A stretch of 64,000 nucleotides of DNA from positions 27,075,001 to 27,139,000 of the forward strand of contig NC_071353.1 of NCBI RefSeq assembly GCF_943734655.1, in the 5' to 3' direction. This DNA comes from Sabethes cyaneus (Eukaryota; Arthropoda; Insecta; Diptera; Culicidae). Position 1 is the first letter of the stretch, and each line of letters begins with the position of its first letter. This document shows positions 1-11,789 of this stretch, in pieces. Made by a program: the position numbers and the translations under genes. The notes under the pieces were generated by a model. It was not told where the DNA came from and ran no database searches. It saw only the letters and a program-made list of their open reading frames with translations.

Positions 1-147
1 ATCATAAGAGTGTAATAAAACTCAAATTGTTACTTGGGATGACAATTAGCAATTTTTAAATTTGCATTGAAATTCAAGAAAAGATATTTCTCACTTTTCT
101 GAATCAATTGTCTAAAGTTTTTGAAGCCTCTTAGTGGAATACGAAAT
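1..147. repeat. End of a palindromic MITE at the window edge, then AT-rich DNA
   Basis: Bases 1-38 resemble one arm of the short inverted-repeat element at 4024-4131: both share the stretch around AAGAGTG followed by a segment ending in TTGTT.CTTGGG. This looks like the end of a second copy cut by the window start. The rest of the interval is AT-rich and holds nothing I recognise. Confidence 0.35.
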
Positions 148-352
148 TTGAAATTAAAGAAAAGAAAAAACTTTTACCGACTAAATTCCACTATTTAATA
201 TTTATTCGCGACAGATACGTATACGCTTTGAAATAAGACACTGATGAAGCCTGCACGTCGTAGGCGAACTACGTATCTGTTGCAAATAAATATTAAACAG
301 TGGGATTCAATCGAAAAGCTTTTTCTTTTCTTTGATTTCAGATTTCAATTGT
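148..352. repeat. Palindromic MITE with a conserved core
   Basis: An imperfect inverted repeat of roughly 90-bp arms. The left arm runs from the AAAGAAAAGAAAAAAC tract through TTTAATATTTATT and ACAGATACGTA. The right arm repeats these in reverse complement up to about 352. The centre contains GACACTGATGAAGCCTGCA. A very similar core lies in reverse orientation near 58635-58700 in an unrelated context, so this is a dispersed family. No coding capacity. The class is unknown; a foldback-type non-autonomous DNA element is the simplest reading. Confidence 0.6.
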
Positions 353-2720
353 CATTTTGTTCACTTGCTGTTACTCACAATTGTACAAGAAAAGCAAACA
401 GCGAAGAAAAGCAGTTAATTTAAGCATGTAGGTCTTTTTAATCAATAGATACTAGAGCTTAGAAATGTTATATGAAAAATAGGAAGTAAACGTTGCACGG
501 TAGTAATTTTGTAAGATTTGTTTTCGTTAATGACATTTTAAAGGACAGATGTCTTATGGCATGTATCATGTTTCAACAAATAAATCAAAAATGATAAGCA
601 CTGGAAATCATATCGATCATATTTCCTATTCTCAAGCATGTTTAAGGCGCAGCTTGCACTATTTTTCGACCTCATCTTGTTTTCCTAACCCTCTAACATT
701 GTAAAAACGATGCGATCAAGCTAATGACTATCTTTTCATGAAAGTACATTCAAAAGAAGCTTAAGTTTTGATTTTCATGCAAAAAAAATTATCTGAAGGA
801 GCGCCAGCTAAGAAAAAGTTCAATTTCTCTTTTTCATATCTAATGCTCTATTCAGTTATTTTTTCTAATTCAGATATATCGCAAAATTGAAGCCAAGCAA
901 ACTAATAGTAAAATTTTGAGATTAATCATTTTGTTGTCGATATCCTTTGTCTTCAAAAGCGAAGTATAATAATAATTTTTCTGAACTCTTGTTTTTCAAA
1001 GATGCTAACTTTTGAACGCATGGTATTAATTAATTATCAAAAAATCTGTTATGAACACATATTTCATATTGTCAATTCAAAACAAGTTTCGTATATGGCT
1101 CTGAAGCCCAAAAATTAAGGCCGACCGATTATAAAACTAAATAAGGTTTTACAAGTATTTACGCACCCAAGGAAAGAAAATTTAATTATTCTACGCAATA
1201 CGTTGGTAATTTTACTGGCAAATAAGGATTTTGAGGAATACGGAACGGATATTTAAAAATATAGTCAAGTTAATTATACATAGACGTTCCTGAGAAATTA
1301 AATAATGATTATTATGGCAGTAGAAAGGCTAGGTCACGCCGCTAGGTGGATTAATTCGGGTTTTTTATCATATTTTTCGCACGCACGCACGAAAACTGAC
1401 AAATGTTTCAGCACGAAAGTGGGCTAACGACAATAGTTTTGAATCTTTTCAATAGACGCCTGTACAAAACTCCAAGGAAAGTTGAATAAATATAAATATA
1501 AGTAACCTTCACAAACGTTTCTGAGAACGACAATATCTGAGGGTATAATACCTCTAATGAAAGAAAATTTCACAGCAAGGGCACAAAAATAATTTATACA
1601 GATTGCACTGCACTTCATGCTTCCGTCATACTTTTCGGTCTTCGCAGCCAAAATGTTAAAACCTTAGCCAATTTCCCAACGACACTCCTGTTATACAGTA
1701 CCGCTACTCGACGGACTCAAGTATAGTGGCAGAGAGTGATGTTGATATCATGTAACCCACTAATTGCGGCTCCATCCTGGGACCAAATCCTTGCAAATTT
1801 AAGGTTGCTCGCAGCGAGACTTGTTTCACCCATATATGGTGGAAACTGGCAGTGGGCGATATGGTACATTTTATGCAATAACCCTTAACTGCTTCGAACA
1901 ATATTAGAGAATGACACAAACACGGGATAATGGTGAAAATGCCACTGCAATTTCAACATTATATCATTGCATAAGACGCGTTTTCAAAGTACGCGTGGGT
2001 AGCAGGCGAAAAAGGGTTTACGCTGGAAAAGTTTTACCGCCTCTAGCCGCCCGGATGCTGCGGGAAAAAAAGAGCACGTAATCGCCATCCACTTGAGACA
2101 GTTTTCTTCTTAATTATTTGAATTTTTCCCCAAACGAGTGTCACCATTCGGACGGCACACCGTACACGGTGTCTGGTCGGGTTACGTTTCCCACAGGGAG
2201 GCCATGCGGAAGCTAAAATTTTTCACGGCCTCATGAGAACTCTCCACGGCCAAATGGGAGCTGAACTTTTCGGTTAGATATTTTTGTGTGTATTTCAAGT
2301 CCGGTCGGAAGACCTGAATTTTTTTTTTCATTGAGATGCTATGTGTGACAATGAACAAAAACGCGATGTTTCCGGCTTGAGGGTACGGGTTTATACGTCC
2401 ACGATTGGCACACTACTGTCTGTATCATACAAAATATGCACTTAGACTTGAAAGCTGTGGTTTTCTTCAGGAGCAGAGATTTGGACTCCCGTGAATGGTT
2501 TGACAAAAGCTTTAAAAAGCTACTTGAAAACCAACCTTATTTTTGTTTAGGAGCAGCAAAACAATATATATTTGTTAAAACCTTTTTTAGAAAATATAAA
2601 TTTAAGTGTTACGAACGAATAGCACCTTCATTTATTTAAATATACAATTGGTTTATTGCTTCGGACACAGTAAAAACGCAACTCATATTTATTTACTAAT
2701 CCCCAATCAACCTTCTACCT
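353..2720. other. Intergenic, no gene recognised
   Basis: About 2.4 kb of mostly AT-rich DNA downstream of the minus-strand transporter gene. Only short ORFs of 60-80 codons occur and none shows a family motif. A moderately GC-rich patch at about 2110-2330 could be an old repeat but has no diagnostic ends. TTTATT at 2628-2694 on the plus strand corresponds to AATAAA-type poly(A) signals for the transporter gene ending at 2721. Confidence 0.4.
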
Positions 2721-5700
2721 TTAATATCGGACGCCCGATGCGTTCCGATTCAGTCCTTCCTTTTCGCCTGCAGCTGTCGTTTGTTCAGTCCCTGAACCAA
2801 TAATCTCCGAATCGCACATTTTTCTCGGTAAACTCCAAAACCGTTGATCCTTACCGAATCGCCGTCCCTCTTCCATTGTTTCCGGCAGTTTCTGGTAGAG
2901 TGTTTCCGGCAGGTAAATGGACGCTATCAACCCCAGCAATCCAATCAGACCCATCGCCACGAAAGGAAGTCGAATATCGTAGTTGGTTCCCAAAAATACT
3001 ATGTACGGTCCAAGAGTTCCAAACACGTTGGCCACTATAATTCCGAATGACGTGCCCGTCTGTCTCAGCGAAGTTGGATACAATTCGAATGATTGTAGAT
3101 ACAATGTGAAATAGGTTATGCAGACGAAAAACTTGATGATTATGGCGAAGATGGTTACGTAGAGTTCAGTACCGCTATGATGGATTATAAATATTACTGG
3201 AAGACATGACAAAGCGATACCCAGGAATGCTCCGCTGTTGGTGAAGCGTCGTCCGAGGCAGTCGCTTAGCAGTTGCCCGCAGAAGTAAGCCGGTAGTTCG
3301 ATGGCGCCTTGCCAGAAAAAGTTCAAGAATGGATTTCCGCCCATTTGCATACTAAGCAGAAACAATGTAAACGTCGGTATAGTGTTACAAACCCAACCGA
3401 TCAGTAGTAGACTAGTTAGTTTGCTCATATGCCATCCACTAAATAGCGAAGCTACGCCATACGTCTGCTCTGCTTCCTTCTGAGGAACCTGCTCGCGTAG
3501 ATCATGCTCCGTGTAGTCGAATCGCTTTCCATTGATTTTGGCAATTTTCTGTAATTCCCGAAGGCAATGCCGGTACCGTCCTTGGCTGGCCAACCAACGA
3601 GGCGATTCGATGTTGTACTGCGGCAGGCAGTACGCCATAAGACAAGGCAGCGAAGTGATCAGCAGGAACCAGCGCCAGTCTCGGCACCACCAGAGAACCA
3701 ACGGAGCCAAGCAGACGCCGGCCGTCCAGCCGAACAGTTGCCACATCGAGAGGGTGGCTCGGTTTTCATCTTTGGAAATTTCCATTGCCACAATCAGCGG
3801 TGACTGGAAGCCGGTATTCGACGAGAAGCTACCCAGGAATGCCAGCGCAGCGAACAGCCAGTACTGCGGGGCGGAAAACACGGCCAGCGTCCGGCCGATC
3901 GTTATCGTAGCGGTGCTGATCAGGTACACCGGTAGTCGGCCTATCCTTGAGAATGAAATAACAAGAAGGATTGGTTTTAATTATTTTGTACGAATTTCAG
4001 GAGATTTTATAGATATTAGATTACCCCACCAACAATTTGGGTTATATTATACTCTTATGATGGTTTTTATAACCAAAATCGGTCTTTAAAACCGCAATAA
4101 GAGTGCAGTAGAACTCCATTTGTTGCTTGGGTATTAAATTATTTTAGATCAATTCATAAATAATCATTAAATTAACTTTTTTCTTTATCGATTCGTGTCT
4201 CTGTACAGCACTTGTGCGCAAATTGCGTGTTCTTTAATTGCACCGTCTTTTAGTTGCACGTTTTTCCGAATCAGACGCTGTCGTGCGTGAGCCGCTCGTA
4301 ACTTAGTGAGCAGGTGCTTGCTAGTCTGTGGCATGTAGAGCAGTCAAGAGAACCTGACATGGGGAGACATGCCCATGGTTGGCTAGATTATTTCTCGTGC
4401 TGACATTCAGGATTTGTATGACTAACGCCTCCCCTCTTCGACCTTAGTTTCTACTTAGTTAGCTACTCGATCTCTGCTCAGGTTGCTCGTATTCCGGCTG
4501 ATAGCACGAGAAGGTATAAATTGGGGTCGCAGGATAAGAGGTTGAGGACCATTGTGTGGTCTATTTTATTCGTACAGATACGCGAAGCACCGACGCTACG
4601 GATTATCCAGCCGTTCATCAACCAAATACAAATAACCACGATCCAAATATGTCATCCATCGCATAGATCATTACACGGGAGCTCCTAACCACACTTTTTT
4701 GACAGCACTTGGTGGTTTGTTTACATGGTGTTCAAGTTTGAATTGAGTTTTCTATCTTTGTCCGGCAGATACTGATAAAAAATTATAGTTTTTATTTAAG
4801 AGAAAGCACCTTACATGCATTTTAAAGCACCTGATGCAGGAATCCTTCACAAAATTTCAAATCGAAACCGCTGGATGTGACAAAAAACATGTAAACAAAC
4901 CACCAAGTGAAGTCATTTGACGGCAAAATGACGTCATCGCAAAATGATCTATTACCCAAGAGCAAAGAAAAAAAGCAAAGCAAAGCCTAGTTGCTAAATT
5001 CCGTTATCGAAACTTGTTCTTCGGTCTTTATGAGACAGATGAGATGCGGGGCTAGTGCTACGATCCTAATGACTCTGACAGCCCCTCCCAGTCGAGTTTC
5101 GAACAAACGACGACTGGTTCATTAGACTAGCATGGTAACTCGAGGCCAATTGGAAGGCTTTTCGAAATTCCCACAACCACAAAATCATTTGAAAAGTCTA
5201 CAATAGTTCTTTGAACGGCTTGGATTGCTGCTTCGAACTCAAACAAACTGTAGTTATCTCACAATGCATTGTTTTTACGCCTTGACAGGTGCTTGTGCGA
5301 AAGGTTATCAAACTGTATCATTTCACGTAGCTTGGTTTTCGTTTTGTCGATATTGTCCCGTCCGTACTTTCTATTCTAGATTTAATTCTGAATTGGTCGC
5401 ACATAAAGTATGATTTTGAGTACCCAATTTGTAACTAAGACAGCAGCAGAATAAACATAAAAATGGGTCTGTTAAACTATACTGTTAAACTAAACTATAA
5501 ATAAGAAGAACCAAAACTAAAGTAGGTAGAGCACTTTTCATGTTTCACGTTTGCGAAACTTTCAACCCCTAAAAATCCGGCGGTGACTCCCATGGTATGA
5601 CACGGTGTATACTTTTTGGCGCGAGCATCTACTTGGAAGCTTTTCGAAAAATGTGGGTCAAGGTCACTGATTCTTACAGATATTCAACTACGTATTTTAT

Positions 5701-6385
5701 CTGACGGATTTCGTTAGTGTTTACCTCATTGCACATTGTACTATTCATCATTGATCTGTCAACCCAATAAGTGGCATATGCCAATCATCACACTGCCCAC
5801 TTACCTGTCGCCTAGCTGTCCAAGCACAAACGTTCCACCAACCTCGGCAACTCGCACAAAGGCAAACACGTTGGTGGCGTACAGTTCCTTATCACACACC
5901 CAGTTCTGCTCCGTAATGGGGATTAAATCGAAATACTGCCGATCGTAGTCGTACCCATCGACACAGTCGATTGTATCGTTCTCCTGGAAGCTCATCAGTT
6001 CCGGCCGCGTGCCAACCGGATACTTGGAAACATTGTACATCAGACAGGCGCTGTAATCCTGTTCTCCCCGACTATTGATCTCACTGGAAGAAAACAAACA
6101 CCAAATAGACTAATGCTTCCTTGCTTATCAACTCGTGCAATCATACCTGGGGAGTGTTAAATTTCTCCACTGGGCTTGCGAAGTTACTCCGTACAATTCC
6201 ATCCCTGGTACGGAACAGTGATGCTCCGGTACGGTTAATATCAGCAAAATATTAACGACTGTCATCGACACGAACATTACAGTTGTCACGTTGAAGAACA
6301 GATTGTACCGCTTCTGGAATGGACCGTCGTCCCCGACGGCTTCCATGATCCGATCAAATGCGACATCACTTTCTGCCCCGGCCAT
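2721..6385 (-). CDS. SLC22-type organic cation transporter (carcinine/OCT-like), 3 exons
   Basis: A plasma-membrane MFS transporter for organic cations or zwitterions; the substrate cannot be read from the sequence. Coding exons are 6147-6385, 5805-6083 and 2721-3945, joined at consensus GT-AG sites, both junctions in phase 2, giving 580 residues, normal for SLC22. The ATG at 6385 gives the short cytosolic N-terminus typical of the family (EAVGDDGPFQKRYN) followed by TM1 at about residues 29-51. A large cysteine-rich extracellular loop with NLT and NVS sequons follows. The MFS signature GQLGDRIGR spans the exon 2/3 junction. The exon 3 end carries the SLC22 signature PETLYQKLPET. The third exon holds about ten membrane segments. 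Intron 2 (1.86 kb) contains a hairpin MITE, an RTE 5'-end-like remnant and a TIR element. The family is certain; the carcinine versus general OCT assignment is open. Confidence 0.9.
4024..4131. repeat. Short palindromic MITE in transporter intron 2
   Basis: About 108 bp forming a long imperfect hairpin: CCCACCAACAATTTGGGTT at the left is the inverted counterpart of the right end AACTCCATTTGTTGCTTGGG. Both ends abut TA (TACCC and GGGTA), consistent with a TA target site. A related arm occurs at bases 1-38. Non-coding. Confidence 0.55.
4470..4640 (-). repeat. Remnant similar to an RTE 5' region
   Basis: The stretch from GGTTGCTCGTATTCCGGCTG to CCGTTCATCAACC parallels 47950-48093, the 5' terminal part of the RTE copy at 44573-48093. 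Shared landmarks are GGTTGCTCGTAT, the GTGGGG/GTGTGG TCTATTTTAT motif, AAGCACCGA and the final GCCGTT. Non-LTR retrotransposons usually lose their 5' ends, so a copy with only this part is unusual. It may belong to a non-autonomous element that kept the 5' region, or to a fragment cut by later deletion. No RTE 3' tail was found nearby. Confidence 0.5.
4663..4952. mobile_element. TIR element (MITE), ~290 bp, copy 1
   Basis: It begins ATAGATCATT and ends AATGATCTAT, with longer imperfect inverted repeats inside (ACTTGGTGGTTTGTTTACAT at the left; the reverse complement near 4889-4910). It is homologous, in opposite orientation, to 32688-32976. The right end carries TGACGTCATTTTGCCG in inverse form. 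No ORF. It sits in intron 2 of the transporter gene. Confidence 0.75.
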
Positions 6386-8147
6386 TCTGCACTGAATGCT
6401 TCTCTCAACTGAACATCAGGTAATTAATTTTTTATTACTCGCCTTTTCTTCATACAACAAAACTTAACTCGCTTTAGTACGAAACGCACGCGAGCACCTT
6501 TATCAATGGAACCCTTTATCTCTATTATTATCACTCATCGTAAGCTCTGAATGCAACTGCCTTTGCCTTCAATTAACTCTTCTTTATAAACTACACAACC
6601 TTTGGTTTGGTGAAAACACTAGTATTAGTCACTTGTTTGCATGCATACTAACGACGACCGGTTAGCGAATACTAAATACAGCTAAATACTAAAGCCAAAA
6701 TCGCATTCGTCTAACGTTTCACAATGTCGTCGTCGTCGTCGTTTTATACAAAAAAGCGATCGCACGTTGCGGCGGACTGCTTTCAGCACTCAGTCAGATC
6801 TGGTTTTAGCAATTGTGTGAAATGGTTATCAGGCCTTGTTCGGGTGTATTACAATTCATTGTACTTCCAGTGCTATCGGATTTACAGGAAGAGTCGGACC
6901 GTGCCATGAATGAAGTTGATAATAAACTGATAATAAGACTGCATAGTCTGATTAAGAAAATATCCCGATCAGAACAAGCTGAAACAACTTAGTCTTGCTA
7001 GTAATTAAGAGAACGGAAATCATGTCAGGATATCCGTATCCTGATCTAGTCAATATAGGTTTGCGGCATCAGTTTTTCGGCCTGTTTCTATTTTGGGCCT
7101 ATCGTCTGTTCTTCGCATCCTAGGGGGAAATTCATTACTAATTCTTACCAATATATACTATTACGGTTGTACATTCGTTTCGTGGGAAAAATTAGTTCTT
7201 CAGGTACAGGTAACACGAAAACAGAGAAAGCCTAATAATTAGAAGCATGCCGAAGCATGAGTTGACACCAGACAGAAATCCCATGCCGCCACTTCTAGGT
7301 TTGTTGTTCATCGTTCCCAAGAGTGTATAGTACGTAAGAAGAAGCTTTTGAAGTTCCCTAAAAAATTCCTTACCTAGCAAGTGATCCTCAGGTGTCAAAC
7401 TTTACCTTACCTTACAAGACCCAACTTTTTTTTGCCCGGATTTGGCATCCCACGAGACTACCATTTGGTCACAGACACTACGCCCGGTATTGTGTAAAAG
7501 GAGCAATAGACCTGTAGGTATATAGACAATTTGTGACCGTAGTCTTGCAGTTTCGTGTGCATCAATAGAGATAAATACAAGTTGTACCTAAGCAGGTTGC
7601 AAGAAAAATCCTCATCACACCGCGGTTGTCTTGACAGCGGGGATCGTTAAATTACTCGGTGCGGTGCGAAAAAACTCAGTGCTACTCTCAAGCGAACGAG
7701 ATTGTCTCCGATTTGGCAAAGAGAAAGAGAGACGGAGCTGGAGACTAGGGTAAGTTAACTTATAGTGGACCCTTTACCTATGATGAACCTCGGGTACAGT
7801 TTCGGCGTTTTTTAGCTTAAGTTTTTTATTCTCGAGAATATATGTCATGAAACAGAAAGTACTAAACATACCACACAGTTCTGTTTATAAGATTTTAGCT
7901 GAATTTAATGATTAATGCCTTCAAATCGACATTTTCAACAAGCTAGGGTCCATTTCATGGTTGGCAATGCGAAATATCGCCATTAGTGGACCCTCTTCAT
8001 GCAAAATACACTAGAGTTCCTATAATGGACCCACTATAATGGTCGCTATCCTATTGTAAACCACAAGGTTCATAAAAGGAAAACGGACATTCCACTTCAC
8101 AGCTAATGTGAAAAAATCTTAATTTGAGTGCGTGGTGCAATACTTCA
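6386..8147. other. Intergenic, upstream of the transporter
   Basis: No coding region recognised. The first ~500 bp is the likely 5' UTR and promoter of the minus-strand transporter. Between about 7755 and 8060 a motif like TAGTGGACCC / ATAATGGACCC recurs several times, suggesting an old non-autonomous DNA element whose ends I cannot fix. Short CTTACCTTACCTTAC repeats lie at about 7403-7420. Confidence 0.35.
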
Positions 8148-8286
8148 TAGATTACAGAGGCGACAAGGCACTCGAAAACCGCTAAATTTTGAATCAAAGC
8201 GGAGAGTACCATTATAAATAAAGGTAACTCTCCGCTTCAATTCAAAATTTAGCGGTTTTTGAGTGTCTTGTCGCCTCTGTAATCTA
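8148..8286. mobile_element. Foldback MITE, 139 bp
   Basis: TAGATTACAGAGGCGACAAG at the left is matched by the reverse complement at the right end. The arms are about 60 bp, separated by a short AT-rich centre around 8210-8225. Arm identity is high, so this is a fairly young insertion. Non-coding. Confidence 0.7.
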
Positions 8287-8530
8287 AAGTCTCTGTAGCT
8301 AAAGTACAGGACACATTGCTACACTTTGGTACTCGGGTGCGGCACGCGTGTTCTAATGGGAGCAGCTGGCAAGTATCTTGAGAGGAGACGCAAAATAGAT
8401 AACGACGAAATGGGATAATAATAAGTTGTAATAAAAGTTGCTTGGCTCGTATTGATTGCTAATTGTGAAATGATCACCTATGTTAAATATTGAAATGAAT
8501 GTATAGAATAGTCAGATACATATAATTATT

Positions 8531-8562
8531 CATTGGCGGAACTAGCGCTCATTTCTAGGGGG
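8531..8562. repeat. Solo hAT-type terminal repeat
   Basis: CATTGGCGGAACTAGCGCTC followed by ATTTCTAGGGGG is the same terminal sequence, inverted, as the right end of the small hAT MITE at 19237-19390. No matching second end was found nearby, so this marks the edge of a larger or decayed relative that may extend to the right. Confidence 0.5.
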
Positions 8563-9889
8563 CAATACCCAACAAACATTTTTGTTTGTTTTTTACATTA
8601 CTGGGCGGAAAAACCGAAGATTTGAATATCAAAATTATTGAACCGAACGTCATCAAAATGTGCGTATTAAGGTTTTCGTTCCTTTGATACCCATTGCGTT
8701 CCTTTGACACCAAGGTACGGAATGATTTCTTTTTCCGCTGGCTTGAATGAATGCCAGCATATTCTCAAACTGTAATAAACCATTTTCACGTGCATTAATA
8801 TATTGCTCACAACGCAGCAAATATCGTTCGCTCAGCTCGTGTGGCGAAAAAGCACACGAAAAGGATGATGAGCGAATGGCACGGAAGAAGTGCAATGCCT
8901 TTGAGAAACATAGGAAGAAGAGAGAGCGAAAAAAATAGACGCGGGAAAATTCGGTTCTTGCAAATGTATAGAGCGAGAGAGGGATTGATAGATCAGACAT
9001 TCAGTTGAATATAGTTGAGAACAACAGACGTTTATTTAAGTTCGAATTAGTTAGGGTCACGACAGATATAACGCTCTATTGTGCAAAATTGATTTAAACA
9101 AAATGGAAGCGGATCATGTTAAAAACAATCAAGTCACACTGCTACAGCATTTTGCTCCGCAGCAAGTGCTGGCAGTTTTTGTACACTGATGCCAAATCGT
9201 TGGCATTAGTTTCCGCGTATCTCTTACTGTGAGTATTTCTAGGAGCAACCAACAGGATTGCACGCTAGGATTTCAGTGTAACGAACATCTATTTTCATTC
9301 CGCTTTCACCGAAACTGTATATTTACATTGCCGTATTTTAATTTATTCAACAGAAAAATATTATACAATCTATAATACAGTACAAAACCGCAAAAATATT
9401 CAATAAATTGCATTAAACTGCTTAAATTTACTTAAACTGCCATCATTAGGTACAGCCAACATTAGGGTTCGTCACCCGAATTACATTGCTTTAGGGTAAA
9501 CAGGCTATTTTTCGGAAGCCAGTGCCAGTGATGTCGGTTACGCACCAATATATGGGAGATGACAACCTTGCCATCTCGTTGGGAGCAACCGGAGTGGCAC
9601 AACTAACCTCCATTTTTGACGTAGGACTACGTCTTACGGCAAGTTTTGAGATAGGGTGTCATTCCAAAAAATCGAAAAATGCGAGCGTCACGAAAAATAA
9701 AAGGTTTTGAGCGCTAATAGCTCAGCGGTTTTCCGATCGATTTTCAATATTCTTACACCAATCGATCGGAAAATCTTCTAAGAATTGACCCAAATGAAGA
9801 AAAGTATGGATTCTTGATGTTGAACTATTGAAAAATTGAAAATAATGAACCTATGTTTTACCAGAATTCTCGCTTCGTGATTGGTTGGA
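8563..9889. other. Intergenic, no gene supported
   Basis: It contains a 115-codon minus-strand ORF (8653-9000) and a shorter plus-strand ORF over the same bases, neither with family motifs. This could be the body of the element whose end lies at 8531. A TTTTCCGATCGAT / ATCGATCGGAAAA inverted pair occurs at 9729-9772. Nothing else recognised. Confidence 0.35.
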
Positions 9890-9904
9890 AGATTCTTTAC
9901 GATG

Positions 9905-10235
9905 ATCTAAACCTATACCAATTTGATATCTGTGCTTGGGAAGTAAGCCAAAACAAGTGACCAAGTTTCCTCATTTCAACAGGATTTCCTAACACCTCGG
10001 TTCAACCTAGACCATTTTGATGTCCTTGCTTGGGAAGTACGCCAGAGAGAGAGTAACAAAGCCCCCTCGTGCCAACAGATTTCTTACGAACGCGATTAAA
10101 CCTAGTCCAATTTGATGTCTGTGTTAGGAAAGTGTGCCAGAAAAAATGACACAAGTTCGTTGTCCCAACAGATTGCAAATTCTTTACTGAGACACGATTA
10201 AACCTCGGCGAACTTGATATCTGTGTTGGAAAAAT
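9905..10235. repeat. Tandem satellite, ~95-bp unit, block 1
   Basis: About three and a half diverged direct repeats. Each unit reads approximately AACCTAGACCAATTTGATGT, then CTGTGTTGGGAAGT, GCCAGAAAAA.TGACA and a CCCAACAGATT segment. Units start near 9910, 10003, 10097 and 10199. The same unit occurs in a second block at 17285-17540. Non-coding. Confidence 0.75.
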
Positions 10236-10772
10236 GTGCTACAGCTGTAGTGTTCGGTTATAATACGGCTCTGTATGAATACGCATGCTTGCCGTTTCAT
10301 TAGAAGTGTAGTGAAAAGATGTGCTGTTGATAAAATAGGATTGAATTGGTAAAATCCTTTCAACGTGGGAAACCATGGATAATAAAAACAAACTTTAATT
10401 TCAGTAAGATAGCAGGAAAGCAATAGTTTGTGTTCGTGATTTTGTTAAATTGTTTTCAAATGCACAATCTTTTGAGAATTGAACGTATGCAATGTTACTA
10501 CTTTGATAAATATTACATACAACGTATGTAGCATGTATATATGTTGCATATAGCATGTATACATGAAGAATCGAATGATTACAAGCATGAATACATGCCA
10601 CTATCACTACAAAGAGACTTACGTAGTCCTGCGTCACCTATATATGCGGTCGTGTCAACCCATCTGATTTTCGGTTTGTGATACATACGCGACAGAACAG
10701 TAAACAGAATGTGCGTATTTCCTACGCTATTCCGATCAAGCTACAGGCGTTATGCGATTTATGCAATACATG
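10236..10772. other. Intergenic with TATGTA/GCATGTATA-rich low complexity
   Basis: The stretch around 10495-10565 is rich in alternating purine-pyrimidine words such as GCATGTATA and ATACATG. No gene features seen. Confidence 0.4.
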
Positions 10773-11070
10773 TATACCTCGATAGTACGTATATTCGTTA
10801 GTAAGTATCCTCGATAGTACATACCCTCCATAATACGTACATTTTGCCTCGATAGTACGTACGTTTTCCAGCAACACTTTATTTGTTATTAATTACTATA
10901 TTAAGTCAATACCACTTTTCAATAGTGTATGCAAGTTTGCAAATTTCATGCAATATTAAGTACGCTTAATACAACAATGCTTCAAAACCTAAAATTGTGA
11001 TTCGATGGCACGTACATTTTGGTAATACGTAAGCTAAAAGAAGCAAAGGTGTACGTACTATCGAGGTATA
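10773..11070. mobile_element. TIR element, 298 bp, with internal copies of its end motif
   Basis: It begins TATACCTCGATAGTACGTA and ends with the exact reverse complement of that 19-mer. CCTCGATAGTAC also recurs inside near 10812 and 10850. The TA at each end fits a Tc1/mariner-type TA target. No transposase ORF, so non-autonomous. Confidence 0.75.
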
Positions 11071-11569
11071 CAGGTAGGTATTGTTATTCCCTGAGTTATA
11101 CTGTACTGAGTTATTCCCATCAAAGCACACACTCGTTAGAGACGATGAATGGGGAGAGATATTTCGCACTTTTCGAGACTGCACGTTTGGGGTTTGGCTT
11201 CTGTGGAGCGGGAGAGCTCCGATACAAAAAACACAGCACACTTGAGCTTATTTACTGCACCCGTACGTCTCTTTAAGACGTAAGAGTCTTCGAAGATCGG
11301 GTGCTGCACTCGCAGAAATTTAAGCAGTTGCCGATCCCTGCGTTGACAGTAGAACGAAACCTCCAAACGATCAGCGCAGAACTGACTGCATTAATTCAAT
11401 ATATAAAAAATTACTAAATTAATTATTTTTATCAGAACTATGCCATAAAATTATTATTTTATAGAGCCGCAAACCATAAAACCTAAATTTCAATATTGCG
11501 TTTATTGTGGTTATCTTCTGAGCGCGTTATCACCGCCGCTGTAGGTAAATTTTTTATAAGCGCTCAATG
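11071..11569. other. Intergenic, nothing recognised
   Basis: Overlapping ORFs of 76-91 codons occur on both strands at 11100-11366 without recognisable motifs. Probably non-coding. Confidence 0.35.
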
Positions 11570-11789
11570 TACAGTCAGTCCACAATCATGGGTCACACAC
11601 AATTATGGGTCATATTAGCTTTATAGCTGCTAATTTCCGCCTAAATATCACCTAATGATTGAATAAATTATTAGTGCTACCTACGAGTAATAATTTTATC
11701 AATTAATTAGTATAATATTTATGCATAAATTGGTAGATAAAGCTAAAAGTCCACATTTGTGTGTGACCCATGATTGTGAACCGACTGTA
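11570..11789. mobile_element. TA-flanked MITE, 220 bp
   Basis: The left end is TACAGTC.GTCCACAATCAT followed by GGGTCACACACA. The right end is the inverse (TGTGTGTGACCCATGATTG, then GACTGTA). The flanking TA dinucleotides suggest a Tc1/mariner-like target duplication. A second GGGTCA copy lies inside. It directly abuts the element starting at 11790. Confidence 0.75.

Noticed and set aside
7630..7750. GA-rich region ending in a GTAAGT donor as a non-coding exon
   Set aside because: Only a single splice-like site and no partner or transcript evidence.
8653..9000. 115-codon minus-strand ORF as a gene
   Set aside because: No domain, signal or supporting splice context; probably within or beside a decayed element.
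9905..10235. CRISPR-like array
   Set aside because: Units are diverged and contiguous with no constant short repeat and unique spacers; a eukaryotic satellite fits.
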